23,190 nucleotides of DNA from Conoideocrella luteorostrata (GCA_032433595.1 JASWJB010000485.1:1-23190), one strand, 5' to 3'; positions 1 to 12,609 are shown, numbered from the stretch's first letter. A program made the numbers and translations. Notes: a model not told the origin generated them from the sequence alone.

Positions 1-127
1 CTTATACCAGTGGTGAGCGCTTCCCCACTGTCACGCAGGGCCGACTGATCTTCCGTGCCCGTGTCCTCAGCTTGGGGTGACCCACACAGCTGGCCCGTCC
101 GGCGGCCTGTTTCATGGGGTCGTAACA
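1..127 (-). repeat. GC-rich terminal segment of a dispersed repeat, probably the start of an LTR
   Basis: This segment is GC-rich and keeps many CpA dinucleotides, so it is not RIP-mutated, unlike the sequence that starts at 128. Read on the - strand it begins TGTTACGACCCC at 127 and runs out of the window at 1. A second segment, ending at 15067, has the same TGTTACGACCC terminus and a similar GTCACCCCA block further in. A TGTTACG start is common for fungal LTRs, so the likeliest reading is the first part of an LTR of an element lying off the left edge. The similarity to the other copy is patchy, so the two are related but are not an LTR pair. The LTR identity is inference. Confidence 0.45.
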
Positions 128-129
128 AC

Positions 130-870
130 TAGCTATTCTTTTATAGCTTTAATTTTTGTTTTTTTTATTTTAATTTTATTAAGTTAAATAATATATCTAA
201 GGAAATTTACTTTTTATATATAAAACTTGCTTTTCTTTAGTTTTACTAATAACTTTATATTCTAGAGTGCTACTAAGACTTTATATATATATTTCTTATA
301 TTCTTTAAGATTCTTTAAGAAAATTAAGATATTATTAAAATATATAACTATAAAAATATTAAGGTATTTTTATAGTATATTATTAATTATTCTTTAGAAT
401 ATTATAAGTGTATTTATAAGTTTAAATAATATAACTAAGTATTTAAATAGTTTAAACTTTATTCTAAAAGCTATTTTTTATTTATTACTTTTTTTAACTT
501 AAATTAAGTTATAAGCTTTTTTAAGATTTAAAGCTATAAACTAATTTATTTTATGTAATTAATCTTATAATTCTATAATAAATAGTAAGGGTATTTAATC
601 TTTAATAATAATATTATTAAGTTATTAATAATCTATAATAAGTTATAACTTTTTATTTTTCTTTAGTATAAATATAATAAGGTATCTTACTTCTAAAGTT
701 AATATTTATATATAGCCCTTAGCTAATATTTTATTAATATATTCTTATAGTGTCTTTAGTTACTTTTTATTAAAGCTATAGATTTTATTAAATATTATTA
801 ATATTTCTTCTTTTAGAATAATTTTATAATCCTATTTACTATGTTCTAGTAATCTAGTGTTAAGTTCTTC
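130..870 (-). pseudogene. Element 2 reverse transcriptase, RIP-inactivated and truncated
   Basis: The - strand translation follows Ty3/gypsy reverse transcriptase motif by motif, through many TAA/TAG stops. An EYIN-K-LAKGYI block is followed by YLIIFILKKNKK, the remnant of the P-x-x-F-V-x-K-K-x-G-K motif. Next come LIIDY--LNNI, then LNLKKAYN (the degraded first catalytic aspartate region). The catalytic box at 322-345 now reads YFNNILIF where the family has Y-x-D-D; both Asp codons have become Asn, the expected GAT-to-AAT change. The frame continues through a LRYII block to an AIKE segment and then ends abruptly at the GC-rich repeat at 127. RNase H and integrase do not follow. It is certainly inactive. 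Confidence 0.85.
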
Positions 871-1379
871 TTTAAATAGTTTTATGTATTTTTAGTATTC
901 CTTAGGGATATTTTTTAATTATTTTTCCTTAGTTTTAAGACTTTTTTTTGTCTTTATAGGCTTTTTTATTATATTATTAATATATATAAGGTTTTTCCTT
1001 AGAGTAGTAATAACTCTTTAGATCTTATAATTCTTTAATTTTATTTATTTATAATATATTCTAGGTTATAATATAGTTTTTATTATTATAGGTTTAGCTT
1101 TTACCTTATATATCTTGCTTATTTCTATAGTAGCTAAGTTATAGTGAAATTTCGCTTTTTCTAAATTATTTTAATACTATTAGTTTATATTATTATCTTA
1201 ATATAAATAGCTAGTCCTTTAGTTAATTAGTAGGTTACTTTCCCTTAGCTATAGATATCCTAGGACTATATTATGCTTTAATATATTTATAATATTATAA
1301 GTAATAGTTTTAAAATATCCTTAAATAATAAATAGTAAGTAAGGAGTCTTTATATTAATTATCTTATTATTATAAAAAA

Positions 1380-1530
1380 ACGCTTTTTCTTTAATATTAT
1401 AAAGTTAATAGGGTTCCTTTTTTATATTCTATAGTAGTTAGTAATAATTAATAACTTTAGGTAAAATATAGTTACTTATTGCGCTACTATTTACTAGTAC
1501 TTTCTTTACATAATATCCTAAGATCTTAGC
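1380..1530 (-). pseudogene. Element 2 retroviral-type aspartic protease remnant
   Basis: On the - strand, bases around 1500-1481 encode VLVNSSA followed by ISNYILPKV. This fits the flap-proximal active site of retrotransposon proteases, where the family has D-S/T-G-A, with Asp to Asn and Gly to Ser, both single G-to-A changes. The order protease then reverse transcriptase is right for a gag-pol polyprotein on the - strand. Boundaries are approximate because stops interrupt the frame. Confidence 0.65.
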
Positions 1531-2882
1531 TTCTAATACTAGCTTATATTATGTTCTATTATTATTAGTTTTACATAGGGTTATTAGTTTCTTTCTTATT
1601 AAGCTAGTTTATAGCCCTTTTATAAATAATATACCTTATTTTTTAAATCTAGAATAGTTTCTTTATTAATTTATCTTTTAATTTCCTTATGCTATTCTAT
1701 AGTATTATTGTTTTTAATAGCTTATTTAAAACCTATTTTTTATTTATATAAATACATAAGTTATATATATATTTAGCGTTTTATTTCTATGTACTAATTA
1801 TAATAATAGTCCTTATAGTTTACTGTGTATTTCTACTAATAGTTTTATATATTATATTAGCACTATTTATTATAATAATCCTTGTTTTATTATTATAATT
1901 TCTTAGCTTCTATAGGGTTTTTATATTTATATAGCTTAAAAGATTACCTTATATCTTAGTATACTTTAGGTATACTAAATTGCTATTTATACTATTCCCT
2001 TGCCTTATTTACTAGATATTCTAGGCATTATAGTAAGTTATATGTATTATAATTAGTTATTCTATAGGCTTTTATTCCTAGTAACTGTTTATATTATTAA
2101 GGGTTAATATTTTTCTTTTATTAATACTATTTAATTACTTTCCTTAGTATATATATTTAGTATATATCTGTTTTATATAGTAATACTAGTGCTCCTATGT
2201 TTTAGCATTATAGTAATATGCTTACGTTAGGTTTAAGGATAGTAATGTGTTTATTATCTTTAAGTATTATTCTCTATTCTTAAAGTTTATTAGCTAGGTA
2301 TAGTTATATAATAATATATCCTATTATTTATTTTAGAAAGATATTTAGTTTTACTTTAATATAAAAATACATTTTATATTAAAAGTATATATATAATACC
2401 TATAAGATATAATAATATTTATTATAGTTTAGGTGTATTTATAGGTTATCTTTATATTCTCTTAATAGTTCCTATAGTTCTATAGCTACTACTATATAAT
2501 TATTACTTAGGATTAAAATTACTATATCTTTTCCTTTAAGTATAGGTTAGTATTAAATAAATATTTATTTTTAGTTAAACATAAGAGGTTTAGGTTTAAT
2601 TTATGTAAGAATATCTTAGTATTATATATTATAGTATTTTACGTTATGTTATAAGGTAGTTTACCTATTCTTATTACTTTCTTTATATAATAATATTTTA
2701 TAGTTTTAGTTAAACTTATTATTACTATTACTACCTTTAGGTATATTTTAATCCTAATCTATAGTATTAAATAAGCTAGTGTTATTAACGCTTAGTGCCC
2801 TTTCTCCTTATAGCTATATAAGAAGTTATATAGCTTCTTTTTCTTATTATTAAAGGTTATTTTCTACTACTTATTATGCTTT

Positions 2883-2887
2883 ATTTA
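2883..2887. repeat. Left target-site duplication of element 1 (attta)
   Basis: The five bases before the left LTR are attta, identical to the five after the right LTR at 13296-13300. A 5-bp duplication is usual for Ty3/gypsy integrases. The duplicated site lies inside element 2, which shows the nesting. Confidence 0.85.
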
Positions 2888-3165
2888 TGTTGCGTAGAAT
2901 AGATAGCTAGACCTAACATAGGCTGTACTGGTCACTCACGTGACGGATTCGACTTATAAAAGATCGAATCTTGCCCGTTAGTAAATAGAATTAATAACTA
3001 CCTTATAACCATCTAAGATCTAACTTATTATTGCTTTGTTTTTGCTTTCCTTTACCTGAATACTAATAATACTAATACTATAGCTAATATAGATAACTAA
3101 CGTGTTACGTCCAGTATCCTACTAGCTATATCTAGCACATAACGTGCTAGAACTAGCACGTAATA
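2888..3165 (+). repeat. Left (5') LTR of element 1
   Basis: It starts TGTTGCGTAG and ends CACGTAATA (originally TAACA, with the terminal CA changed to TA). It aligns without gaps to 13018-13295. I count about 27 differences by hand, all transitions and no transversions, in both directions: each copy keeps C or G at positions where the other has T or A. This is RIP acting on both copies rather than ordinary divergence. The 3' part holds a short motif (ACGTAACGTG and CACGTAA) repeated directly and in inverted form. Confidence 0.93.
2954..2961 (+). promoter_or_regulatory. Likely TATA box of the element 1 LTR promoter
   Basis: TTATAAAA lies about 66 bp inside the left LTR, in + orientation, upstream of the gag start at 3229. 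It is intact in the right LTR too (13084-13091), although neighbouring bases differ between the LTRs. That position suits the U3/R boundary. The assignment rests on the motif only. Confidence 0.5.
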
Positions 3166-3228
3166 AGTAATAGTAATTGCTCTTAATATGCTGCCTTTAA
3201 AGAGCCTTATTGCGATTTTAATATATTA

Positions 3229-5640
3229 ATGTCTAAGACTAACTAGCTTAGAGATTAATACTAATTAGGTGTTTTAACTAAAACACCTACCCTATTAGAA
3301 CTCACTATAATCTAGGAGCTTCGGAGCTTCTTACAGTTAAATCCGGATTTTACCTATAGGAGACAAAGATTATAAGATACTATTATAATTAATAACCTTA
3401 CTAAGCTATCTCACTAGAAATATAATAATTCTAGCATCTTTTAGCGAAGTAAAACCACTCACAAGAAGTTATACCTATATTACTAAAGCATTATTAACCT
3501 AACTAGACTAATAACTGCTTAGAAGAGTGCTAAATTTATTATCTATAAGGCAAGAGAAGTAGGATTACTCTCTAAGAGTAAGTACTTAATTTACGCCTTA
3601 AGCAGTAAAGAGGAAATAGCTTTATAATAAATAAATCTATATAATACTTAGCTAGAACCTATTTCTTAACTAAAAAGCAGAAACTAATAGGAACCTAAGG
3701 ACTACTAAGAACTAGGGAAAGGAAAAGACTCTGTTATTCTAAGAGAAGAACTCTACTACTTAAACCCTGCTTTAGGATTATCTACTAATATAATATTCCT
3801 ATTTACTTATAAATCACAAGGGTTAATTCTATCTACTTAGCTAAGGAACCCTTTACCAGAAACTTAGGAAATAGACTTAAACTCTAATAAGTTAACTAAA
3901 TCTTAGGAAACTATAAGGCTACTAACGGGACTACCCTAACTAACCCTTAATTAGGATAAACAATAGTAGAATTTAGCTTTAGATCTAAAAGCTATAATTT
4001 TTAAGGCTTTAGACAAGAAAGGCTAACTACTACTCTAGGAAGAACAAAACTAATAGCCTAATCTATTAATTTAATACTATAACCTATATAGTTATACTTA
4101 GTTTCTATCTAAAGGAAACTTTTACCTAAGCTAGTACTTACACTAGCTAGGATAAATATAGCCTTATTTACCGTAATACTAAATACTAGGATAATAGGGA
4201 CTAGGACTAATACTAGGAGGTAACCTACGAGACTATTTAGCGTAGTTTTAGCACTTTAATAGTAAGAACCTATATAGTTAACGCCACACTGCTTTAATAG
4301 CGCTAACACTAGGCTAACTATATTTATAATAAGGAAACTTTTAAGGACTATAGGGACCTTAACCTATATATTCTTAATTTCCTCTTATACTAAGATAGAA
4401 TTAACTAAATAATAGCTATAGCCCTAATTTAGAGCAAAGCTAGTTACCCCTAAACCTAAATTATTATTAGTATTTACTATTTAAAAAACCTTTTTTACAC
4501 TAAGAGGGGCTACTACTAACTTTAATAAATCCTATATAGAAAATAGCAAATATAGGATATTTTTATCCTAAAACAGAACAAGATAATAATAACTAGGCTC
4601 TTATTATATATAAAGGAAAATAAGTAGTTTTCTATAATATTAAATTATAGATCTAAGCAGTTTAAAACTACTTAGATTAAGCTAGTCTTAATAAATAGGT
4701 ATTTATTAAACTTTATGCATAAAACCTATTTAAGGGAAAAGCCCTTATTTAGTATTATTAGCACCTTAATAAGGCAAAGAAGGAATATATCTTTAACTTA
4801 ATACCTATTATGTTTAATACTATATAAAAGGAGTTTAATATATTAATAAAGGAAGCTATTAATTAGTTAAATAAAGCTAAATTTACTAAGGAAGATATAG
4901 TAAGCAATACTTCTTTGCGAGATTTTGTGTCTAAGGTATTTTAATATACTAAAGTAAATAAGAAATAGACTAATAAGTAGCTATTAGTTTAACTTTAATA
5001 AAAGCTTAATCTAGAATTATGTATTTAATATCTAAAACTAACCACAGAAAATAATAGATTAAAATATATTACTATAATTAAAGACAAAAGGTAAAACCTA
5101 TAGGAAATAATTAAATCTAAAAGAGACCCTAATAAGGCAAGAAAAGGCGCTAGACCCACTAAAGCCTATTATATCGCAGATAACTTTAATAATAACTAAG
5201 AAGGGGATAGTTAAATTAACACACACTAGAATAAGCCACACTTTAGTTAGAACTAGGATTAACCCTATTAGAACTATAAGAACTAATATAATAATAATTA
5301 TAATTAGGGACTTAGTTCTAGGTACTAGAATTACTATTAAAATCGGGACTTTCGTGGTAAGGACCTAAGGTTCTGTAGATAGCTATAGCTACCCTAGAAT
5401 TAGCAATAACTACTACTAAGTTAGCTAGAATAAACTAAACAATAGGAGGATTTACTAAGGCTATTAATAGAAGGAACTAATAAGAATAATAACTCTTAAC
5501 TAAAACAGAATAAATACTATAAGGATTAGCCCTAGTATTAACGAAATTAGTAGAACTAAGACTAACTATAGGCCTAAAGATTCCGTAAATAGCATTAGCT
5601 ATAAAACCAGGACCCTTTACATATATATATTATAATATAT
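3229..5640 (+). pseudogene. Element 1 gag region, RIP-inactivated
   Basis: An ATG at 3229, 63 bp after the left LTR, opens a frame that continues, interrupted only by TAA/TAG stops, into pol in the same phase. The middle part (about 4690-5000) reads like a capsid: helical, rich in Leu, Lys and Phe. It is followed at about 5110-5450 by a segment rich in Asn, Gln, Tyr and Arg with many Q/N/Y/R repeats, which resembles a basic nucleocapsid tail. I could not place a clear CCHC zinc knuckle; RIP changes Cys and His codons to Tyr, so one may be disguised. The gag/pol boundary is a guess, because both are in one frame. Confidence 0.7.
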
Positions 5641-8600
5641 AAAGATAATTCTAACTATAAGATATATAAAGCCTACTTAAAGGCTAAAGAATACTCTTTT
5701 ATTAAAGAAGGAGAAGAATATAGTAGTTAGGGTAATAATAACGAATTTAGGGATAAAACTAACTTTACTAAAGCTTACTTTGCAGAACTATAGAAGGAAA
5801 AGGTTAAGTATATACACTTTAGCGATAAAAACACTGTTATTTAACTAAGAACCTGTAGTGTATTAGGATTAGTTATAGGATAAGTAGTAGAGGCTATACC
5901 TTAACCATAGGAAGTTAAAATTAACTATTAAACTATAAATTCCTACTTATAAGTGCTACTTAGGTTTTATAACAAAGGGGATACTTATACTATCTGCCTT
6001 AACATAGGAACTTCCTTTATTCTAGCTAATAAAAACTAGCTTCTTTAGTATAAAATTAACGTTAAATAGGGAAAGTAAAAGCCTAAACTAGTAAAAGGGG
6101 TATAGTTAGTATTTATTATCACGGAAATAATAACTTTTAACTTCTATATACCTAGAATTACGTAAGGAACAAAAATTACTAGTTACTTTACGGTAATAGT
6201 GAATATAATGTAGGATTTAGGCCTAAAACTGCTATTAAGGACTAACTTCTTATATAAATATAGAGCAAAAATTAACTTTATTTATCTATAAGTTATTTTC
6301 CGCTTTATTTATAGCATATTTATTAAAGCTAAGATATTTAAATAACTTAAGCATATCCTACATAGGAAGGTTATAGTAATATATGCAATAGAGGTTTTGC
6401 CTAATTAGAGCACAATAGTGCCTATAACTTAGAAGGAATTAAACTATAAGGCTATCGCTAATATGCTTTACGCTTATAGCGTTATTAACAGTGTAGCAGA
6501 TATAATCATGGAAGAAAATAGCAATAGAACCCTTGTTACCTATAATAGAACAGGCAAAACCCTTAAAATAACAAAAGGATAGAAAATAGCTCTCCTTAAA
6601 GACCTATAGCTATTTAAAACTAATTAAAAAATTAAGGATATTAGCGCCTATGCTATATATTTCGCAAAGGATATTTCTGCTAAAGAGGCAAAGCAGGCAA
6701 AGGAAGATACTAACAATAAAGAGGATAAACTAAACCCTTAAGACGTTAATTACAGGCTCCTATTATATAGAATATCCTGCCCTAAAGACGTTACACATAC
6801 CCTTAACTAATATAGCGTTTACGTCGCGGTAACTAATAATAATACTATAGCCTAATTTAAGGCTTTAAGCAATAAATTTAATATCTATTATAATAAAGGT
6901 GTTATCCCTATGCTAGAAGACTAGGGAATAAGGATTAACTTTATAGAAGAATAGTAAAACTAACGCAGAATAATCTAACCTTACCCTCTTAGCGTTAAAG
7001 ATTATTAGAAACTAAATAAAGTCCACAATAAGCTACACATAAACAGAAAAATATTATATTTAAATAACCTAGCGCTAATCGCTTACCTAGTATTTATTAT
7101 GTAAAAAGGCAAAGGCAACTCAATAAAAGGAAGAGTTATTATTAACATAAGACCTATAAATAGCTTAATAATACTTAATATTTACCCTTTACTAGACTAA
7201 TCTAATATTATAGGAAACACTTATAGCAAAAAGTACTATTCTATATTTAATAGATCCGGTTTCTTCCATTAGCTACCTGTTTTCTAGGCACACTAGAACA
7301 GAATAGTTATAATATTAAAAAGAGGCCTTAAAGCGTTAAACATAGCCCTTATAGGGTTTAAGAACACACTAGCCTATACCTAATAATACATAAACTAGCT
7401 ATTTAGAGACTACAAGGACTTTATATATATTTATATTAATAATATAATTATCTTTTCTAATAGTCTAGAGAACTATCTTAAGTATCTTATAGTAGTTCTC
7501 TATATTATTAAAGAAAATAAACTAATAATTAGAGCTAAAAAGTTATTTATTAGTTATTTTGCTATTTAACTATTAGGTTTTATTATAAATAGTAAAGGAA
7601 TTATTAATATACTAGACTAAATTAAGGCTTTTAGTAAAATAGAATTCCTAAATAACCTATTATTACTTAAAACCTTTATTAAAATAGCTAGATTCCTATA
7701 GAAAAGAATCCCTTAGTTTAATCTATAAATTTAACCTCTTTAAGAGCAAAAAACATAGCTCTTGTAGTAAGCTTAAAAAGAAAAGAGCACTCTTACAAGA
7801 CTCTCTAAACCTATAAGGAAGCAAAAGATATAATAGATAATATTTACGCTTAATAAGAAGGAGATTTAGGCCTTCTAAGAAATAAAAACATTACTTAGTG
7901 AAAAACTTATCTTATACTACTATAATCTAGAAAGACTACTTTTCCTTAAAATTAATGCTTATAAAGAAGGGTTTAGCCTATATGCGTTCTAATTACACAA
8001 GGAATAGAATAAAACTAATATACTAGGAAAAGACATTAAACCTAAGAAATTAAAGCTAATCTTGTTCCTTTTAAGGTTAACCTTAGCTATTAAAGAATAG
8101 TATAGATCCACGGAAGCAAAGGTAGCTACAATAGCATAAGGTATTAGAAAACTTAGAAAAATAGTCTAATTAAACTAGCTAACTATTAATATTATTACAG
8201 ATTACTTACTAGCTAAAGGTATTATTAAATATACCTCTTTAAACACTATAGACCTTAATAAAGCTAACCTTAAACTCGCTAAAGTCTCTAATTACCTATC
8301 TTAATTTAACCTTAAGATCTTCTATATCCTAGGAACACTTAACGTAATACCTAACGCGTTATTATAACTCCCTATTAATCTTAGCTATAAATAAGTTATA
8401 AAAGAAAGTTAATTTAATAAGCTTAACGCAAGCGTGTATTTTTTTAATAAAATAGCGAGCATAGTAGTAATTAATAAGGGATTTAAAGCAGGGATTATTA
8501 AAGGCTATAAATATAACGCTAAACTTAGCTAAATTATAGCTATAATTAAAGTATTCTAGGAAAAACAACACACACAAGGAAATACAAAAAGACTAAAAAT

Positions 8601-10080
8601 ACTATTATATAAATAGAATTTACGCAAGGATAGCCTACTTTATTATGTTACAATTAATAAAATACATAAATTATATATCTTAAGCTTAATAGTTAAAACT
8701 ATCTTAAAGGCAGTCTATAATAACTAATATTACTTTAGAATTGCCTATATAGCAATAGAACTATAGTTAGTTAGTATTCCATAAATAAGCAGTTAAATTC
8801 AGGAATTCATAGCTTATTATACAGTATGCAAAGAAAATATAATTAATAAGCAGAAGCCGCTAGGGGAACTCTAATCTATATAGGTAAATCCTACTCTATT
8901 CCACATAGTATCACTTAACTTTATTATGGATTTACCTAAGATTAAGGCTAAAGGCATAATGTAAGCAATGCTAGGATACTTAGCCCTTAACACACTATGC
9001 CCTATAAATTATATATTCTTAAAACGCATAATACTTCTAGTAGGCTACACAATATATCTAGCGGAATTATAGGTAGCCTTGCTGCTTAAAGGGTTATACT
9101 TATCTAACTAGGGTATACTATAATAAATCATTAGTAACAGGGATCTAAAGTTTATATTTAATATTTAGAAAGCTATATTTAATTAGCTTAATGTTAAATT
9201 CCTTATAGCTATAGCTTACTATCCGTAAATAAATAGTCTTATAGAACAAAAGAATTAAATAATTAAGGTAGTAATTTAATTCCACACTATAACTAACCTA
9301 AATATAACATAGGACAAAATACTTCTAGCACTTTAGTATTATCTTAATAATACTAGGGCTATAGGTATTAGAATAGCCCTAAATAAGTTATTATATAGGT
9401 TTAGACTATTAAGCATTATAGATTTAATCTCTCTAGAGACTATATCTAATATTAAATTAAGCGTAACTAATATTACTATATTTCGCAAAATATTCTAGTA
9501 TAAAGCGTAGCTTATAATTACTATAGCTATAGCTTTCGCTAAAATATAGTATAATAATAAGCATAAACCTATTAATATTAACGCAGGAGATATAGTATAT
9601 TTATAACTATATAAAGGATACTACTTACCTAGTAAACCTAAGAAAAAGTAGTTACCTAGCAGAGCTAGACCCTATAAAGTGCTTAAAAAAATTAACTCTT
9701 TAGTATATAAACTTAACTTTCCTAGTGAATTAAGAGTATATCCTGTGGTATTAGCTATATATCTCTAGAAACCTGCCTAAGGACTAAATCCCTTTATAAG
9801 ATTAATACCTCTGCTGCTGCTTATTGCCCTTAAAGGAGAGGAAACTATAAATTACTAGGAAATTAAATATATTATAACTTACTAAATTAAGCGTAGATAA
9901 GGCAGAAACAAGCCTTAAGTTAAGTTTCTAGTTAGATAGAAAGGATTTACTACTAAAGATAACTAATAGATTACTAAATTTAACCTATATAAGAATACTA
10001 AAGAAATAGTTAATAAGTATTAGGACTAATACCTAATTAATTAAGATAAAGATTATTAAAAGTAGGCAACTAAATGCTAG
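5640..10080 (+). pseudogene. Element 1 pol: protease, reverse transcriptase, RNase H, integrase, chromodomain-like tail
   Basis: One phase is kept for about 4.4 kb. The protease is near 5980-6330 (LNIGTSF at about 5998, originally D-x-G-T). The reverse transcriptase is at about 6960-7720: KGRVIINIRP, then a LLDQSNIIGN block, then the catalytic YINNIIIF at 7429-7452, where both Asp of the YxDD box are now Asn. LLGFIINSKGI follows at about 7570. RNase H is at about 7900-8370, with KINAYKEGF (first catalytic Asp changed to Asn), TEAKVATIA and IITDYL. The integrase is at about 8600-9480, with LNFIMDLP, ISNRDLKF and INSLIEQKNQIIK marking the D, D and E regions. A PYKVLKKINSLVYKLNFP motif near 9670 and a KFLVRxKGF segment near 9920 resemble the integrase C-terminus and a chromodomain. 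The frame is clearly dead. Confidence 0.9.
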
Positions 10081-10338
10081 GATTAATAATATAAGTGCTT
10101 AAGGTTATTTAAGTTATAGTGTATATATTCACTGCCTGTGGCTAAGGGCTTACTTTATATTCTCACTTTTTAACTACTTTAAACCCTTACTTTATAACCT
10201 TATTAGGCAATGCTTATAATAGCTTCGCTACTATAATTAGCCTCTTATTGCTAATATAAGTAATTCTTTATTAGGATTATATTATTGCGGCGATATATAG
10301 GCTTTTCCTTATACCTTATATTAATTATTAGCTAGTTT

Positions 10339-12609
10339 ATGTTAAAGTTTATTATTAAAATCCTTGCTCCTAATCTAATAATAAGCATAGCTATAGAGGA
10401 TTTAATTACTAATAATCTAATTATAGATAATTTACTTCTAGCGCTACATAATGCAGAAGCTCTCCTTAAAGACCTAAACCTAGTAGCTTTAAGAACTAAT
10501 AATAATACCTACGCAAAGAAAATAGCTAATTTTAAGAAGGACTTAGTAAATATAGCTAATATTAAGAAGAACTTAGTAAATAGGGCTACTCCTAAGGAGG
10601 AATTAGTTAACTAAGACACTCTAGAGGAGGAATTAACTACCTAAAATAATTCCACCTCCTCTAAAAAGGGATTTAAGGCTATTAACGCTAAAACTATTAA
10701 GGCTAGAAAAGGAAAACAAGCTACTCTTATTTAAATCCCTAATAAATCCAATAAAGAAGAATTTAATAAAGAAGAGGATAACGTTAATAATAACAAAAGC
10801 ACTAATAAAATAGAATATAAAACCTACTATAACTCTTCTAGCGATAAAGCTAAGCCTAAGGGAGTTGCCCTCTCTTACGCTGCTATAAGATTTAGTAAAT
10901 TAGCTACCTAACCTAGGAATAATCATAATGCTATAGGGACAAAGGGTAATCTAAGTCACTAGGAATACACTAAATATATTTATAATCTCCTGTAATAACT
11001 CCCTGTTAATCCTAATAAAAAAACTTTTAGAGTTTATTAATATAATAGGAAAAATAAATAAATAGTGTAAGATATGCTTTACACTTACACGCTAGAATTT
11101 ACTACTCACGGGGCATTATTAAATAAGTTAGAGGAAAGCATTATCCTAGAAGACCCTTTATATCCGCTTTAGCATATAACTATACTTATTATTATACGTA
11201 AACATAAGCTATTACAAAAGATAAACAAGGACTATGTAATATAAGATAAAAACGCTAAGAAAAAGGCTAAAGCTAATAGTTAAAAACATAAGCTAATTTA
11301 CCTACTCACTTTATTTAAGATAGGCGTAACTTAATAGGCTAAAAACAAGACTAAGAATACTATAATTATATTTACTAAGGGCAATTACCTTAAAAACTAA
11401 ACAAGGGTTATTTATATAACTTCCCTAGTAGCTTTACTATTATAAGAGGAGGTTTTAGTATCTTATTTCTTGTAACTATATAGCGTGCTTAATAGAACTA
11501 TAGGTGGTTACCTTTCTGCTATTAAATAAGCTAATCTATAGTAAATTATAACTATTCCCACTAAAGGAATAACTAAAACTAATAACACTATAGTATATAA
11601 GCATAGTAAAGCCCTTAGGATATTAAGAAAAGAGGTTAATTACCTTATAGAAAAGCTTAGAAACATTGCTATTTATGTTAATACTTATGTGGGTTTTAAA
11701 CTATTTAACGCTTATAAGGATAATGTTTAGTTTTGCCTTTAAAAATTAGTAAGCAAGACTAGTGAACTAATAGTAGCATAAGAAAAGCTAGAACTAGCTA
11801 TAAAGAAAACAAAATTAAATAAAATACACGTGATATTTAAAGAAATAACTAAGGATATACACTAGCTTACAGAAATAATAAAAGAGAATATAGAAATAGT
11901 ATATATAAGGCTATAAGAATTAAAACAAGAGGTTACCTTGCTAAAAGATAGCTAAAAGAACTATACTCTTGCTCTTAAGAATATATAGGTAATAAAATAG
12001 CAATAAATACTACCTCCCCTAGCATTAACCCTAGTATTCTTAGCTTAGTTTCTAGCGTTTATAGCTTAGGCCCTAGCGCTCTTAGACTAATATTTAACTC
12101 TCTTAGGCTAAAGGTTACTATTTTTAATTATTACACTATAGTTTCTTACTAAGCTATTTATAACACTACCTCCTATGCTTTTACTAAGCCCTTTAAGAAT
12201 AACTTTAGTATAAATAACGCTAGCTCTAACGCTACTAGTATTAATATCCCTAGGGGCGATTTTAGGGCTAGCTAGGCTAAGCATAGCCCCTCCTGCTCTT
12301 GCTAATAAGCTTAATAATATAGTAAAGAAATCTAATAATAATAAGTCTAAGCCTCTTAAATAGCATAGCTAAAAGGGAAAACAAAAGAGGTTACTTACTA
12401 CTTAATCTTTATTAGTTACTAAAAGAACACTATCCCTAGCTTAAAAATAGTTAAAAACAGGGAGAAAATTAGTAACACTAATGCTATAGACTAAGGCACT
12501 AATAAAGTAACTAAAGTTTAGCAACATAGTTAAGGAAAAGGCAAAGAAAATAATAGAAAAAAAAAATATAGCAAGAAAGAAGAATAGCTTAAAAAAAGAG
12601 CAAAAGTAA
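10339..12609 (+). pseudogene. Element 1 ORF3: long frame of unknown function downstream of integrase
   Basis: The frame starts at ATG 10339, stays open for the first 91 codons, and then continues in the same phase to about 12609 (about 756 codons), with interruptions only of the TAA/TAG type RIP makes. I checked that the phase at 11998 and 12607 matches 10339. It does not look like gag, pol or any transposase I know. Visible features are four 10-residue tandem repeats near residues 62-101; a strongly charged middle; a likely coiled coil at about 11750-11990 (repeated KLELAIKK, EIIKEN and LKQEV type heptads); a Leu-rich stretch at 12000-12280; and a basic Lys-rich C-terminus. The Leu-rich part may be an artefact, since RIP turns Ser TCA and Pro CCA into Leu codons. 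It sits where some retroelements carry env or accessory genes. Confidence 0.65.
10522..10641 (+). repeat. Four 30-bp in-frame tandem repeats inside ORF3
   Basis: Units are 10522-10551, 10552-10581, 10582-10611 and 10612-10641. Each encodes ten residues. The first two read IANFKKDLVN and IANIKKNLVN, the third RATPKEELVN, and the fourth starts with a RIP-type stop and reads DTLEEELTT. The gradient from K/N-rich to E-rich units is what uneven GAA-to-AAA and GAT-to-AAT change would give. Confidence 0.75.

Larger units (their letters stand above)
128..2887 (-). mobile_element. Element 2, left part: RIP-degraded Ty3/gypsy pol fragment
   Basis: This very AT-rich block is the distal half of an older - strand Ty3/gypsy-type element. 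On the - strand it shows a degraded aspartic protease (near 1490) followed by a reverse transcriptase (about 870 to 130). It is continuous with the gag part at 13301-14560, from which element 1 separates it. RNase H and integrase, expected after the reverse transcriptase, are missing, because the element stops at the GC-rich segment at 127. About 1.3 kb between the insertion point and the protease (roughly 2880-1550) carries the same RIP signature, but I could not assign a domain to it. Stops are almost all TAA or TAG. Confidence 0.8.

Noticed and set aside
8362..8577. 71-codon open frame on the - strand inside element 1
   Set aside because: It is antisense to the RNase H-integrase part of pol; RIP-generated AT-rich DNA makes such frames by chance.
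12000..12280. Transmembrane or env-like segment in ORF3
   Set aside because: The Leu-rich composition is what RIP produces from Ser TCA and Pro CCA codons, so hydrophobicity cannot be trusted without a corrected consensus.
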